NCBI GenBank assembly: GCA_017550655.1 | Contig: JAFZOK010000017.1 | Location: 186,001-250,000, forward strand | DNA from: Bacteroidales bacterium | GTDB taxonomy: Bacteria > Bacteroidota > Bacteroidia > Bacteroidales > UBA932 | Length of the DNA stretch: 64,000 bases | Direction: 5' to 3' | Part shown: positions 42,515-50,962 of the stretch, one piece after another | Layout of the letters: every line of letters starts with the position of its first letter | Position numbering within the stretch: position 1 is the first letter of the stretch | Translations under genes and position numbers: made by a program | The notes under the pieces: model-generated | Databases searched by the model: none | Told to the model about the DNA's origin: nothing | Seen by the model: only the letters and a program-made list of their open reading frames with translations

Positions 42515-44533
42515 ATGAAAAAAATTACGGTTTTATTTGCGATACTTATGATGGTTGCAGCGTGCAAAGACAAGAATCCTTTCCTTGCGGACTGGAATAC
42601 TCCTTACGGAATTCCTCCGTTTGACCAGATCAAGACAGAAAACTATATCCCTGCCATAAAGGAAGGTATAGAGCAGAACAAGAAGGAAATCGAGGCCATC
42701 ATTAACAATCCCGAAGCTCCTAACTTTGCCAACACCGTTGCGGCATACGAGCTTTCCGGACAGCTTCTTGCAAAGGTCAGCGGTGTGCTTTTCAACCTCG
42801 CGGAGACAGATTCTGATTCTACCATCAGCAAGATTGAAGACGAGGCCAATAAGCTTCTTACCGCCCACAGCGACGAAATCTTCATGAACCGCAAGCTCTT
42901 CGAGAGAGTAAAGGCCGTTTATGAAGCTGACCAGAGCCGTCTGGACCGCGAGCAGCAGATGACACTGAAAAAACTCTACCAGGCCTTTACACGTAACGGC
43001 GTGGACCTTGCAGACGAGGCACAGGAGAAGCTGAAGGAAATCAACCAGGCTCTCAGCGATGCCCAGCACAAGTTCGGCGACAACCTGCTTGCCCAGAACA
43101 ACGCCTTCAAGGAGAAGTTCGGCATTCCTGTTTCCGCCTATCCTGACGAGATGGCAAGCTGCCCTGACAGGGAAAGACGCCAGGCAATGTTCGAGGCCTA
43201 TTCCAACCGTTCCAACCACGGCGACGAGTTTGACAACAAGGCTCTCTGCCTCCAGATTCTAAAGCTCAAGGCCCAGAAAGCCAAGCTCCTTGGATTCGAG
43301 ACCTTTGCTGCCTACCAGCTGGATAACAAGATGGCTCACGATCCTCAGACCGTGGATGCCTTCCTGGATGAGATTCAGGTGGCCGCAAACGCCAAGAGCA
43401 AGGAAGAGGTAGCGGATATGCAGAAGGTTATGGACCGCGACATCGCCGCCGGCTTGCTCCCTAAGGGAAGCAAGATCGAGCCTTGGGACTGGTTCTACTA
43501 TGCAGAGAAGGTAAGGAAGGAAAAGTATGACCTTGACGAGGAGCAGACCAAGCCTTACTTCAAGATGGAGAATGTGCGTAACGGCATATTCTACGCCGCC
43601 AACCTTCTTTACGGTATCAACGTTGAACCACTGGATAATGCTCCTAAGTACAACCCTGAAGTTGACGTTTTCAAGGTAACGGATTCTGACGGCTCTCTCC
43701 TGGGAATATTCATGACTGATTACTTCCCGAGGAGCACCAAGAGAGGCGGTGCCTGGATGAACAACTTCAGAGACCAGTATGTGGACAAGGACGGAAATGA
43801 AGTCCGCCCTATCATAGTAAACGTGGGCAACTTCAACGCCCCTACCGATTCTCTTCCGGGACTTCTTACCATTGACCAGGTGGAGACCATGTTCCACGAA
43901 TTCGGACACGCCCTCCACGGCCTCCTGACCAAGTGCCACTATCCTTCCGTCAGCGGAACCAGCGTGGCAAGGGACTTTGTGGAGACCTTCTCCCAGTTCA
44001 ACGAGAACTGGGCGTTCCAGCCTGAGATCCTGGCCCAGTACGCCAAGCATTACAAGACAGGAGAGGTTATTCCGGATTCTCTGGTTAACAAGATTCTCTC
44101 TGCCCGCCAGTTCAACCAGGGATTCATGACCGCGGAACTCTGCGCCGCATCCATCCTGGACATGAAGTGGCACGAACTCAGCGAGGAACAGCTGGACGGC
44201 ATTGACATCAAGGCGTTTGAAGACAAGGTCTGCAAGGATATGGGGCTTATCAAGGAAATCATTCCTAGATACCGCACCACCTACTTCAACCATATCTTCA
44301 ACTCCGGCTACAGCGCTGGCTACTACAGTTATCTGTGGAGCGAGGTTCTGGATAAGGACGCCTTCGACTACTTCAAGCAGCAGGGCATCTACAACAAGGA
44401 CGTTGCTACCAGATTCCGCAAGACCTTCCTCGAGAAGGGCGGATCAGAAGAACCGATGGTTCTGTACGAGATGTTCAAGGGAAGCCAGCCGGACCCTAAG
44501 GCAATGCTCAGGGCCAGAGGCCTTATAAAGTAA
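42515..44533 (+). CDS. dcp: M3-family oligopeptidase / peptidyl-dipeptidase, lipoprotein
   Basis: 672 residues. The zinc motif HEFGH starts at residue 461 (MFHEFGHALHGLL), with the second Glu ligand ~25 residues later. An N-terminal signal with lipobox MMVAAC suggests attachment in the periplasm. The body matches Dcp peptidyl-dipeptidases that remove C-terminal dipeptides from short peptides. The stop abuts the stop of the convergent TonB-receptor gene with no base between. It ends the eight-gene run. Confidence 0.93.
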   Translation: MKKITVLFAILMMVAACKDKNPFLADWNTPYGIPPFDQIKTENYIPAIKEGIEQNKKEIEAIINNPEAPNFANTVAAYELSGQLLAKVSGVLFNLAETDSDSTISKIEDEANKLLTAHSDEIFMNRKLFERVKAVYEADQSRLDREQQMTLKKLYQAFTRNGVDLADEAQEKLKEINQALSDAQHKFGDNLLAQNNAFKEKFGIPVSAYPDEMASCPDRERRQAMFEAYSNRSNHGDEFDNKALCLQILKLKAQKAKLLGFETFAAYQLDNKMAHDPQTVDAFLDEIQVAANAKSKEEVADMQKVMDRDIAAGLLPKGSKIEPWDWFYYAEKVRKEKYDLDEEQTKPYFKMENVRNGIFYAANLLYGINVEPLDNAPKYNPEVDVFKVTDSDGSLLGIFMTDYFPRSTKRGGAWMNNFRDQYVDKDGNEVRPIIVNVGNFNAPTDSLPGLLTIDQVETMFHEFGHALHGLLTKCHYPSVSGTSVARDFVETFSQFNENWAFQPEILAQYAKHYKTGEVIPDSLVNKILSARQFNQGFMTAELCAASILDMKWHELSEEQLDGIDIKAFEDKVCKDMGLIKEIIPRYRTTYFNHIFNSGYSAGYYSYLWSEVLDKDAFDYFKQQGIYNKDVATRFRKTFLEKGGSEEPMVLYEMFKGSQPDPKAMLRARGLIK

Positions 44534-46861
44534 CTAGAACTTAATCCTCAGGTCGATTCCGGCCTGGGACGGGCGGCCGCGCTGCATGAATCCGGCGCTT
44601 GTGCTGTCGAAATAGAACAGTGCATAATCCTTATCCAGGATATTGCTGCACCAAAGGGAAACCTCTAGAGACGCATAGCCGCTTCTGGAGGATTTCTTTT
44701 TGCCCAGTGAATAGGTAATCCTTCCACCCAGAAGGCCGTAGAAATCCTGGCTCACGTCGTTTGCCTCGGTGAAGTAAACCTTGCCCGCTCCGGTATAATC
44801 CACGCCAAAGGATAGCCTGCCATTCAGTCCCAGATCAAAGCCGTAGGAAGCGGCAAGATGAAGCGTATGCTTCGGGGCAAAAGGCACATACTTGTCCTTG
44901 TAATCCCTGTCTTCCAGCACTCTCTTTCCCTCCTTCGTTACCATAACCTGCGTAAGGTTACGGGTGAATCTTGCATCTGTATATCCGTAGCCGGCCACAA
45001 AGTCAAGTCCATATAAAGGATTCCAGATCATAGAAACCTCTCCTCCCAGACTACGGCTCTTTCCGGCATTGGAAGTGTAGCGGCCCAGTCCGCTTTCCAC
45101 AAACCTGGATACCTGCTGGTTCTTAACCTTCATGTAGAAAAGGCTCATATCCATAGATAGTCTGGAGTCTGAAGAAGTGAAATGCCCTCCTATCTCGTGG
45201 TTCCAGCAGTACTCGGGCTTATATCGCAGAGCCTCGTTTATGGTCTCGTCATTCTCAAGAGTTCCCACGTTCTTCTGCAGGTCTGTCTGCATATAATCGC
45301 TGAGCATCTGTATGTTGAATCCTCCTCCTCGATAGCCTTTTGCAGCCATTATGTAGATGTTGTTCCTGGAGTTGAAGTCGTACTTGAGGGCCACTCTCGG
45401 CAGCACCGGTATTGCCTCCTGATACTGCTTTCCCAGATATTCCACCTTGTAGGTTCCTTCAGACGTCTTTCCCATCATCGTCATAACATAGTTCATCGCA
45501 CAACTTGTGGCATAGTCTATCTTCACCTTCTCGTAGTCAAACCTGACGGCCAGGGTTGCGGACAGCCCCTTTGCTCCAAATATATCGTTGAACACGCTCT
45601 GATGGAAGATTGCCCCTCCGTATGATGGCAAATGGAAAAGCCCCGGAACATTCATATATTCGTCCGTAAGCTTCACTTTAACAGGAGAATGCGCCATTGC
45701 GGCATCCATAGTTGCCTGTAGGGAAGAAACAAAGTCGCTTCCAAATGTAAGAGGCGTATTGTTGCGGTTCCACTGGTAAAAACCGCTAACTCCCGTTGAA
45801 TAATCCATTCCGCCCCAGAACTCGTTCCACTTGCCCTTCAGGACCACTTCCTGGCTTACGGTATTCTGCAGCTGGTTCTGGTTCATGGTAAACCTGTCCG
45901 CCGGAGAATAGTCCGTGTCCATCGTCATCCTGTCTTTCAGATATTGCCAGGCGGTTGTAGAAACAACCTCCAGTCCAGAAGCGGAGGCATATTTGGTTAT
46001 CAGTCCCGCATTCAGCATATTGCGCCTGTAGCTGCTCTTGAAGTTATATGACGGCAGGGAAAACTCCCCAACCTCCTTGTCATAGGCCCCGTATGGATAG
46101 CCACCATCATCGTTATACTCGTAACTCACGTTCAAGTCCAGAGATAATCCGGAAACAGGCTTCCAGATGCCATGCATCCTTCCTCCGGCACTGGATCCCT
46201 TGTCTATCTTCTTGCCCGTAAACTCATTCCTGTAAAAGCCCCCGCTATAATCGTAGAATCCTCCTGCGGAAAAGGCAAACTTTGAACTTATCCTGTGATA
46301 ATGCGTAAGATACGCTCTATAACCATTCTTGGTTGCGGCACTCAGCATCAGGTCCGTTCCGCTATAGTCAAACGGGCTCTTGGTCCTGACGTTTATCAGT
46401 CCGCCCATCGTATTCCTCCCATACAAGGTTCCCTGAGGTCCCCTGAGCACCTCTACCCTCTCGATATCGGAATAGTCAAAGTCAAAGCCAGACTTGTCGA
46501 AGTACGGAATCCCGTCCACATAGATTCCCACTGCCGGAGAATTAATCCTGGAGCCTATTCCCCTCACATAAATTGATGAAGTGTATTTTGTCCCGTAATC
46601 AGGAATGTAGAGATTCGGCACCAGACCTGTGAGGCTCTTCATAGAGAATACCCTGTTCTCTTCCATTGCCTTCCTCTGCACAATCGATGAGGAAACCGGC
46701 TGATCCCGAAGCACCCTGTTCTCCTTTGGAGAATCCACAACCCACAGGCTCTCAATTGAATATTCAGCGATGGTATCTTTCTGGCCCCATGCCAATCCGC
46801 AATTCAAAAGGGCGATAGACAGCATTCCTGTCCTTATCCCGATGGAAATACTCTTTTTCAT
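44534..46861 (-). CDS. TonB-dependent siderophore-type receptor
   Basis: 775 residues from ATG 46861; the longer frame to 46981 adds a non-signal-like N-terminus and crosses the promoter box. Signal MKKSISIGIRTGMLSIALLNCGLAWGQ; plug with RVEVLRGPQGTLYGRNTMGGLINV; barrel ending AGIDLRIKF. No carboxypeptidase-regulatory domain. It resembles the FyuA/FepA-type branch rather than SusC. The substrate is uncertain. The stop abuts that of dcp. Confidence 0.88.
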   Translation of the reverse strand: MKKSISIGIRTGMLSIALLNCGLAWGQKDTIAEYSIESLWVVDSPKENRVLRDQPVSSSIVQRKAMEENRVFSMKSLTGLVPNLYIPDYGTKYTSSIYVRGIGSRINSPAVGIYVDGIPYFDKSGFDFDYSDIERVEVLRGPQGTLYGRNTMGGLINVRTKSPFDYSGTDLMLSAATKNGYRAYLTHYHRISSKFAFSAGGFYDYSGGFYRNEFTGKKIDKGSSAGGRMHGIWKPVSGLSLDLNVSYEYNDDGGYPYGAYDKEVGEFSLPSYNFKSSYRRNMLNAGLITKYASASGLEVVSTTAWQYLKDRMTMDTDYSPADRFTMNQNQLQNTVSQEVVLKGKWNEFWGGMDYSTGVSGFYQWNRNNTPLTFGSDFVSSLQATMDAAMAHSPVKVKLTDEYMNVPGLFHLPSYGGAIFHQSVFNDIFGAKGLSATLAVRFDYEKVKIDYATSCAMNYVMTMMGKTSEGTYKVEYLGKQYQEAIPVLPRVALKYDFNSRNNIYIMAAKGYRGGGFNIQMLSDYMQTDLQKNVGTLENDETINEALRYKPEYCWNHEIGGHFTSSDSRLSMDMSLFYMKVKNQQVSRFVESGLGRYTSNAGKSRSLGGEVSMIWNPLYGLDFVAGYGYTDARFTRNLTQVMVTKEGKRVLEDRDYKDKYVPFAPKHTLHLAASYGFDLGLNGRLSFGVDYTGAGKVYFTEANDVSQDFYGLLGGRITYSLGKKKSSRSGYASLEVSLWCSNILDKDYALFYFDSTSAGFMQRGRPSQAGIDLRIKF

Positions 46862-46867
46862 AGGGCG

Positions 46868-46875
46868 CAAATGTA
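46868..46875 (-). promoter_or_regulatory. -7 element TACATTTG, 6 nt from the ATG at 46861
   Basis: Exact TAnnTTTG on the minus strand, predicting a leaderless mRNA for the TonB receptor and deciding its start. Confidence 0.55.
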
Positions 46876-46880
46876 TCAAA

Positions 46881-46906
46881 TATCTTTGAAAAACTGAGTA
46901 TCTTTG
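46881..46906 (+). promoter_or_regulatory. Two -7 elements TATCTTTG upstream of the DUF4491 gene
   Basis: Identical boxes at 46881-46888 and 46899-46906, 18 bp apart, ahead of ATG 46929; the flanks share TATCTTTGAAA, so this may be a small duplication giving tandem promoters. Confidence 0.5.
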
Positions 46907-46928
46907 AAACTGTATAAAGACTCGAACA

Positions 46929-47228
46929 ATGAACTGGTACGGAATACTTATAGGAGCCATCTCCTTCCTGATTATCGGCATATTTCATCCATTTGTAATC
47001 AAGGGAGAGTATTACTTTGGAGTCAAGATCTGGTGGGCTTTCCTCATTGCCGGCATTGGTTTCGGCGTCTGGGCTTGCCTTACCCCAAGCCTTTTCTGGA
47101 GCGCCATACTGGGCGTAACATCCTTTTCCAGTTTCTGGGGCATTTTGGAAGTTTTTCATCAGAGAGAAAGAGTCCGCAAGGGCTGGTTCCCAGCAAACCC
47201 TAACCACAAAAAAAATAAAGATAATTAA
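46929..47228 (+). CDS. DUF4491 small membrane protein
   Basis: 99 residues with about three transmembrane helices (GILIGAISFLIIGIFHPFVI, WWAFLIAGIGFGVWACL, SAILGVTSFSSFWGILEV) and a basic C-terminus (HKKNKDN). The pattern FHPFVIKGEYYFG followed by a WW pair is typical of DUF4491 in Bacteroidota. Function unknown. Confidence 0.85.
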   Translation: MNWYGILIGAISFLIIGIFHPFVIKGEYYFGVKIWWAFLIAGIGFGVWACLTPSLFWSAILGVTSFSSFWGILEVFHQRERVRKGWFPANPNHKKNKDN

Positions 47229-47233
47229 GAATA

Positions 47234-47491
47234 CTATACAAGGCCCTTACTAACGATGTCTTCCCAGAAGGAGTCGACGTCCCGTTTCACAAGTTCGTAA
47301 GGGGCACCGTATTCAGTTGCTATACGGTTTGTTACGGCCTCAGCATCCAGCCCTTCCGAAAACAGCCGCAACATATATGCTGCCGTCTCGTTCAGAGTGA
47401 AAACCTGCTCTACGGTTCCTTTTTCGGGATCCTTTGCGGCTACAACATATTTCGCTCCCAAAGGAGCCATTTCAATGGAATACTTTAGCAT
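47234..47491 (-). CDS. PqqD-family peptide-recognition protein
   Basis: 85 residues. The pattern FTLNETAAYMLRLFSEGLDAEAVTNRIATEYG is the PqqD fold, which serves as a RiPP recognition element that holds the leader peptide for a radical SAM enzyme. The first 7 bp overlap the end of the maturase gene, indicating coupled translation. Last gene of the RiPP operon. Confidence 0.85.
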   Translation of the reverse strand: MLKYSIEMAPLGAKYVVAAKDPEKGTVEQVFTLNETAAYMLRLFSEGLDAEAVTNRIATEYGAPYELVKRDVDSFWEDIVSKGLV

Positions 47492-48864
47492 GGCTTTGAT
47501 TCATCTGTCGCTGAATCCTGGTCAGCGTTAATTTTCTTTGCATAGTAGACTGCACGCATCTCGGACCGAAGCCTATTCAGCGCATAGTTTCTTGATTCTG
47601 GATAACAACCAAAAAAACTATCGCATCTTATAAGTCTGATGCAGTCCGGATATATCGGACAGTGTTCGCATTCCTCAATATCAGGATGGGTTTGCCTGTA
47701 TGCGGCCAATTCTTCCTGGTCGAAAAGGCCGCCTTTATCCAGATGCCCTACGAAGTGATCCTCCATATAATGCTCACACTTTCCAAATTGTCCGGACGGT
47801 AAGATTGTCAGGGACATATGGTTGTCAGCCATGCAGCAGTTCGTCTTTATGTAACGTCTATACAAGGAATTCCGCCCCATACCCGCACCATCAAAGGTTT
47901 CTTGCAGCTGCTCCATCCTTACGAAGATATCCTTCCGCTTTACAGGATCGTGCAACGCGTAATGCATATTGCTCCCGAATAACGGATGCACATAAACATA
48001 AAGACCCCGTTTCCCTGAGAATTCCTTTACGAGAAGGCCGGAGAGGTCCAGCAGGTCATCAGAGTTATAGGTATCTATGTTGAGGCGGATATCCACGGTA
48101 ATGTCAGCATCCAGCAGGAGATGAATATTTCCAATCACCCTTCTAAAAGCATTTACCCCCTTATGAATAAAAGCCTTGGTCTTGTTATAGACATCCTCTG
48201 TGCCGTCTAGAGTAATCTGAACGTTTCTTAACTTCCACATCTCCTTGGCCTTGCGGACAATTTCACTGTCGAAGAGGTATCCATTGGATACCATCGTCGA
48301 GCGGAAAGAGACCCCTCTTTCTTCAAGTCTGCAGCAGATAATGTCTATCGCTCCCATATTATAGAGAGGCTCGCCGCCGAACCAGGACAAGGACACTTCT
48401 TTGCCACCACAATGCTCAGCAATGAACTCGGCAGTCTTCTCCGCCACCGCAGAAGACATAGGTATCCGCTTTGCGCTTTTCTCAAAGCAATAGAAGCAAC
48501 GCGCATTGCAGTCAGTTGTGGTGAAGATGGTATAGCCTGTGATATTTTTCACAGGAGGAAGCAACATCTTGGCGACATTCCTAACCTGCTGGCAGAGGGT
48601 CTTATCATCGTGGTCTTCCAGAACGTAGAACCAGTTTTCCACGAGTTCGGACAAAGGGGCGCCTCCTAACCTGATGCTTTCCATCTCAGCATAAGAAAGC
48701 AGCACCATAGACTTTGTCATAGTGTTGAAAAGGAGCACCCCTTCGGGGATATGCTCTGTAATGCAGTATGTTAAAGGACGATATCGCTCCCAGGTATATT
48801 GAGAGTACGGCTGCTCCCCCAACAATTTGTCGAAAGGATCTATGATTGGGAATATCTCTCGCAT
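47485..48864 (-). CDS. Radical SAM/SPASM peptide maturase
   Basis: 459 residues from ATG 48864 (MREIFPIIDPFDKLLG); a longer frame to 48933 crosses the terminator hairpin and is rejected. The [4Fe-4S]-SAM motif is CNARCFYC (C119, C123, C126 in this numbering). SAM-binding WFGGEPLYN follows. The C-terminal SPASM/twitch region is Cys-rich (TNCCMAD, FGKCEHY, EECEHCPIYPDC, CDSFFGCYP), fitting two auxiliary clusters. Residues 1-105 form an N-terminal domain. With the Cys-rich precursor and PqqD it is predicted to form thioether or other cross-links on the precursor. Confidence 0.92.
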   Translation of the reverse strand: MREIFPIIDPFDKLLGEQPYSQYTWERYRPLTYCITEHIPEGVLLFNTMTKSMVLLSYAEMESIRLGGAPLSELVENWFYVLEDHDDKTLCQQVRNVAKMLLPPVKNITGYTIFTTTDCNARCFYCFEKSAKRIPMSSAVAEKTAEFIAEHCGGKEVSLSWFGGEPLYNMGAIDIICCRLEERGVSFRSTMVSNGYLFDSEIVRKAKEMWKLRNVQITLDGTEDVYNKTKAFIHKGVNAFRRVIGNIHLLLDADITVDIRLNIDTYNSDDLLDLSGLLVKEFSGKRGLYVYVHPLFGSNMHYALHDPVKRKDIFVRMEQLQETFDGAGMGRNSLYRRYIKTNCCMADNHMSLTILPSGQFGKCEHYMEDHFVGHLDKGGLFDQEELAAYRQTHPDIEECEHCPIYPDCIRLIRCDSFFGCYPESRNYALNRLRSEMRAVYYAKKINADQDSATDESKPC

Positions 48865-48890
48865 AGGCAAATTGCTTATCAAAATAAACG

Positions 48891-48925
48891 AAAAAATATC
48901 GGGTGTCAAATGACTACCCGATATT
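48891..48925 (-). terminator. Intrinsic terminator between RiPP precursor and maturase
   Basis: Perfect 10-bp arms AATATCGGGT and ACCCGATATT (48895-48904 and 48916-48925) with an 11-nt loop; on the minus strand six T follow. It would let most transcripts stop after the precursor gene, so precursor is made in excess over maturase. Confidence 0.85.
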
Positions 48926-48978
48926 CTGTGCATTAGGATTCATTAGAATGAATCTTGGAAGTAAGACAGTCTCCATTA

Positions 48979-49167
48979 TTAATTCTTGGTACCTGGAAGA
49001 CCAGGGAAACCACCAACGCTGCAAGCAGGTGCATCACCGCCATCGCCATGGGAGCAACCAGTATATGACGGACAATCATCACCGCACCCGCTCTGACATA
49101 CGATTCCTTCGAGCTTTGTTTCGATTTCCTTGATTACAGGAGACTCATAACAATTAGTCTTTTTCAT
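48979..49167 (-). CDS. Cys-rich RiPP precursor peptide
   Basis: 62 residues. A leader (MKKTNCYESPVIKEIETKLEG) is followed by a core with Cys at 24, 28, 32, 38 and 49, the first three in CxxxCxxxC spacing, then a Gly/Pro-rich end (GGFPGLPGTKN). The core is rich in Gly, Asp and Ser, usual for radical-SAM-modified peptides such as ranthipeptides and sactipeptides. No protease or exporter gene is adjacent, so cleavage and export would use enzymes encoded elsewhere. The product class cannot be settled from sequence. Confidence 0.8.
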   Translation of the reverse strand: MKKTNCYESPVIKEIETKLEGIVCQSGCGDDCPSYTGCSHGDGGDAPACSVGGFPGLPGTKN

Positions 49168-49230
49168 TTCCTTATATGAATTAAGTATTAATAATATTCT
49201 TTACTCTCCCTTCCTTGCGGAAAATTTGTT

Positions 49231-49261
49231 CAAAGTTAACGATTCCACCTAAAAAAACAAA
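49231..49261 (-). promoter_or_regulatory. RiPP operon promoter (-33 TTTG, 19 bp, -7 TAACTTTG)
   Basis: On the minus strand TTTG (49261 to 49258), a 19-bp spacer and TAACTTTG (49238 to 49231) form a full Bacteroidota promoter; leader ~60 nt to the precursor ATG at 49167. Confidence 0.7.
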
Positions 49262-49270
49262 TAATATGAA

Positions 49271-50962
49271 TTATTTGCTCATGTTATAGTCGGAGATAAA
49301 GAGGATTTCCGTGGAAAGTTCCCCTATCCAGCCGGCTTTGGCGCAGACTGAGGTTTGAATTTTTATGAAGTCTATGTACTGGAGGTTGGCAGGCTGGCCG
49401 TCCCAGGTAACAGCATCGCTGATCTTAAAGTGGTTATCTAGTGCCCCGCCGGAAGAATTGTCATTGGAGGAGAGGCGGTCTATGGTGCTGAAATTGTCTG
49501 CATAACCCCAGTCAAAATCCTGGTTGATCCAGTTGTCCTTGCTCACTTCCTTGGTTTTGGAAATCAGTTTTGAGCCGTAAAGGGTGTAGGAAGAAGTCTT
49601 TACCCAGTTCGGATAATAGAAGTCTTGGCTGTGGTATGCGGCAAGGTAATCCACGCTGCCGGACTTGCCGTCAGAGGACGTCCACATCACGCTGGATTTT
49701 GCGTTTGGCTTATAGTATGTTATTGCATAATCCTTTGTTTCATAGGCATAATCACTGCCCTTAAGCTCGTACCAGGTATCATCCGGAAGGCCGTTGCCGT
49801 TTTCATCCTGCATCACCCAGACAATGCCAGGCTCGGAGGAATTGTGAAAGGCGTTGCCGGTGATGGCAATGTTGTAGCCGCCGTCGTTTTCCACACTGTG
49901 GTCAAAGCCGGCGACAAGATAACCGCCCCAGGCTCCGAGAGATACAAATGTCTTGGCCTCCATCCTCTTCTGTGCCCAGGCACAGGCTTCTTCCATTGTG
50001 TTTGCCGTAAAGTCAGCGTTAATGAACTGCCCGGGAGCAGGCATATACTCGTATATCTTGTTCCACGGAGCCTTGCCGCCTATGCGCTTGTATGTGCCTT
50101 CTGGAGGGCAGACATTTACCTTGAGAGTCTTGGACTGGGACCTGAAGGAGTTTTTCATCGTGACGGAAAGTGTATGCACTCCGACAGTAGCCTCATTGCA
50201 TACATAATAAGGCTCGGCAGATTCCTTAACCTTGGTTCCGTCCAGAGTCCAGGTGAATGTGGCGTCAAAAGCGTTTTCAAGATCGCGGATGAGAATTCTT
50301 ATGCTTCTTCCTGTTGAATAGTTGTAAGTATCTGATTCAAAGTTCCATTTGAAAGGCATATCCTTCTCTTCCAGAACCTTTACGGTAAAAGATATGGAAG
50401 CCTGTCCGTCCTCGTTCTTTGCTGTAAACTTGAATGTATGTGTGCCTGTCTGGGATGCCTTGTACTTGTAGGTTTTGGAAGTGGAAACCTCAGTACCGTC
50501 TATTGTCCAGCTATATGTGGCTCCATCGGTGTTGGCAACCTCCGGGCTGAACTCGTATTCCGAGCCCTTGAGGATGGAGAAACCGCCCTGCGGAACTGCG
50601 AAGCCAATCACCGGAGGAAGTTTCTCGGCGACAGTGATCTTTACTTCCCTTGAAGCGCTACCGATTGAGTTGGTGACAGTGATCTTTGCATAGTAAATGC
50701 CAACTGTATTTGAAGAGAATGTCAGGTTTGGGGAGGTGGAAACCACCTTGCCTTCAATAGTCCAGATGAACGATGCACCGTCCGCATTAGAATATGTTGG
50801 AGTTATAGTTATGCTCTTGCCAATCTTTACCGTAACCGCCTGGCTTTCCAGGGAAATGGAAGGACCCGGCTTAGGAGTAGGATTGACAGGCTTTCCGCCA
50901 CAGCTCACTATCACCAGTGCAAAGAGTATTGCAGCAAAACCGTTTAACAGGGAATATTTCAT
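49271..50962 (-). CDS. PKD-domain surface lipoprotein linked to cobalamin uptake
   Basis: 563 residues. Lipobox LVIVSCGG (Cys ~21). Three PKD-like Ig repeats (ITPTYSNADGASFIWTIEGK; FSPEVANTDGATYSWTIDGT; FDATFTWTLDGTKV) span ~30-290, followed by a ~270-residue C-terminal domain with FINADFTANTMEEACAWAQKR, LGAWGGYLVAGFDHSV and ENGNGLPDDTWYELKGSD. It overlaps btuB by 4 bp and lies under the same cobalamin riboswitch. Known surface B12-binding lipoproteins of Bacteroides (BtuG, BtuH) work with BtuB; this one could have that role with a different fold. Binding itself is not shown. Confidence 0.8.
   Translation of the reverse strand: MKYSLLNGFAAILFALVIVSCGGKPVNPTPKPGPSISLESQAVTVKIGKSITITPTYSNADGASFIWTIEGKVVSTSPNLTFSSNTVGIYYAKITVTNSIGSASREVKITVAEKLPPVIGFAVPQGGFSILKGSEYEFSPEVANTDGATYSWTIDGTEVSTSKTYKYKASQTGTHTFKFTAKNEDGQASISFTVKVLEEKDMPFKWNFESDTYNYSTGRSIRILIRDLENAFDATFTWTLDGTKVKESAEPYYVCNEATVGVHTLSVTMKNSFRSQSKTLKVNVCPPEGTYKRIGGKAPWNKIYEYMPAPGQFINADFTANTMEEACAWAQKRMEAKTFVSLGAWGGYLVAGFDHSVENDGGYNIAITGNAFHNSSEPGIVWVMQDENGNGLPDDTWYELKGSDYAYETKDYAITYYKPNAKSSVMWTSSDGKSGSVDYLAAYHSQDFYYPNWVKTSSYTLYGSKLISKTKEVSKDNWINQDFDWGYADNFSTIDRLSSNDNSSGGALDNHFKISDAVTWDGQPANLQYIDFIKIQTSVCAKAGWIGELSTEILFISDYNMSK

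Noticed and set aside
43259..44293. 344-codon antisense frame inside the M3 peptidase gene
   Set aside because: It is the mirror of the conserved HEFGH region and crosses it; no independent support.
46862..46981. 40-residue N-terminal extension of the TonB receptor
   Set aside because: It precedes a perfect signal peptide and overlaps promoter boxes on both strands.
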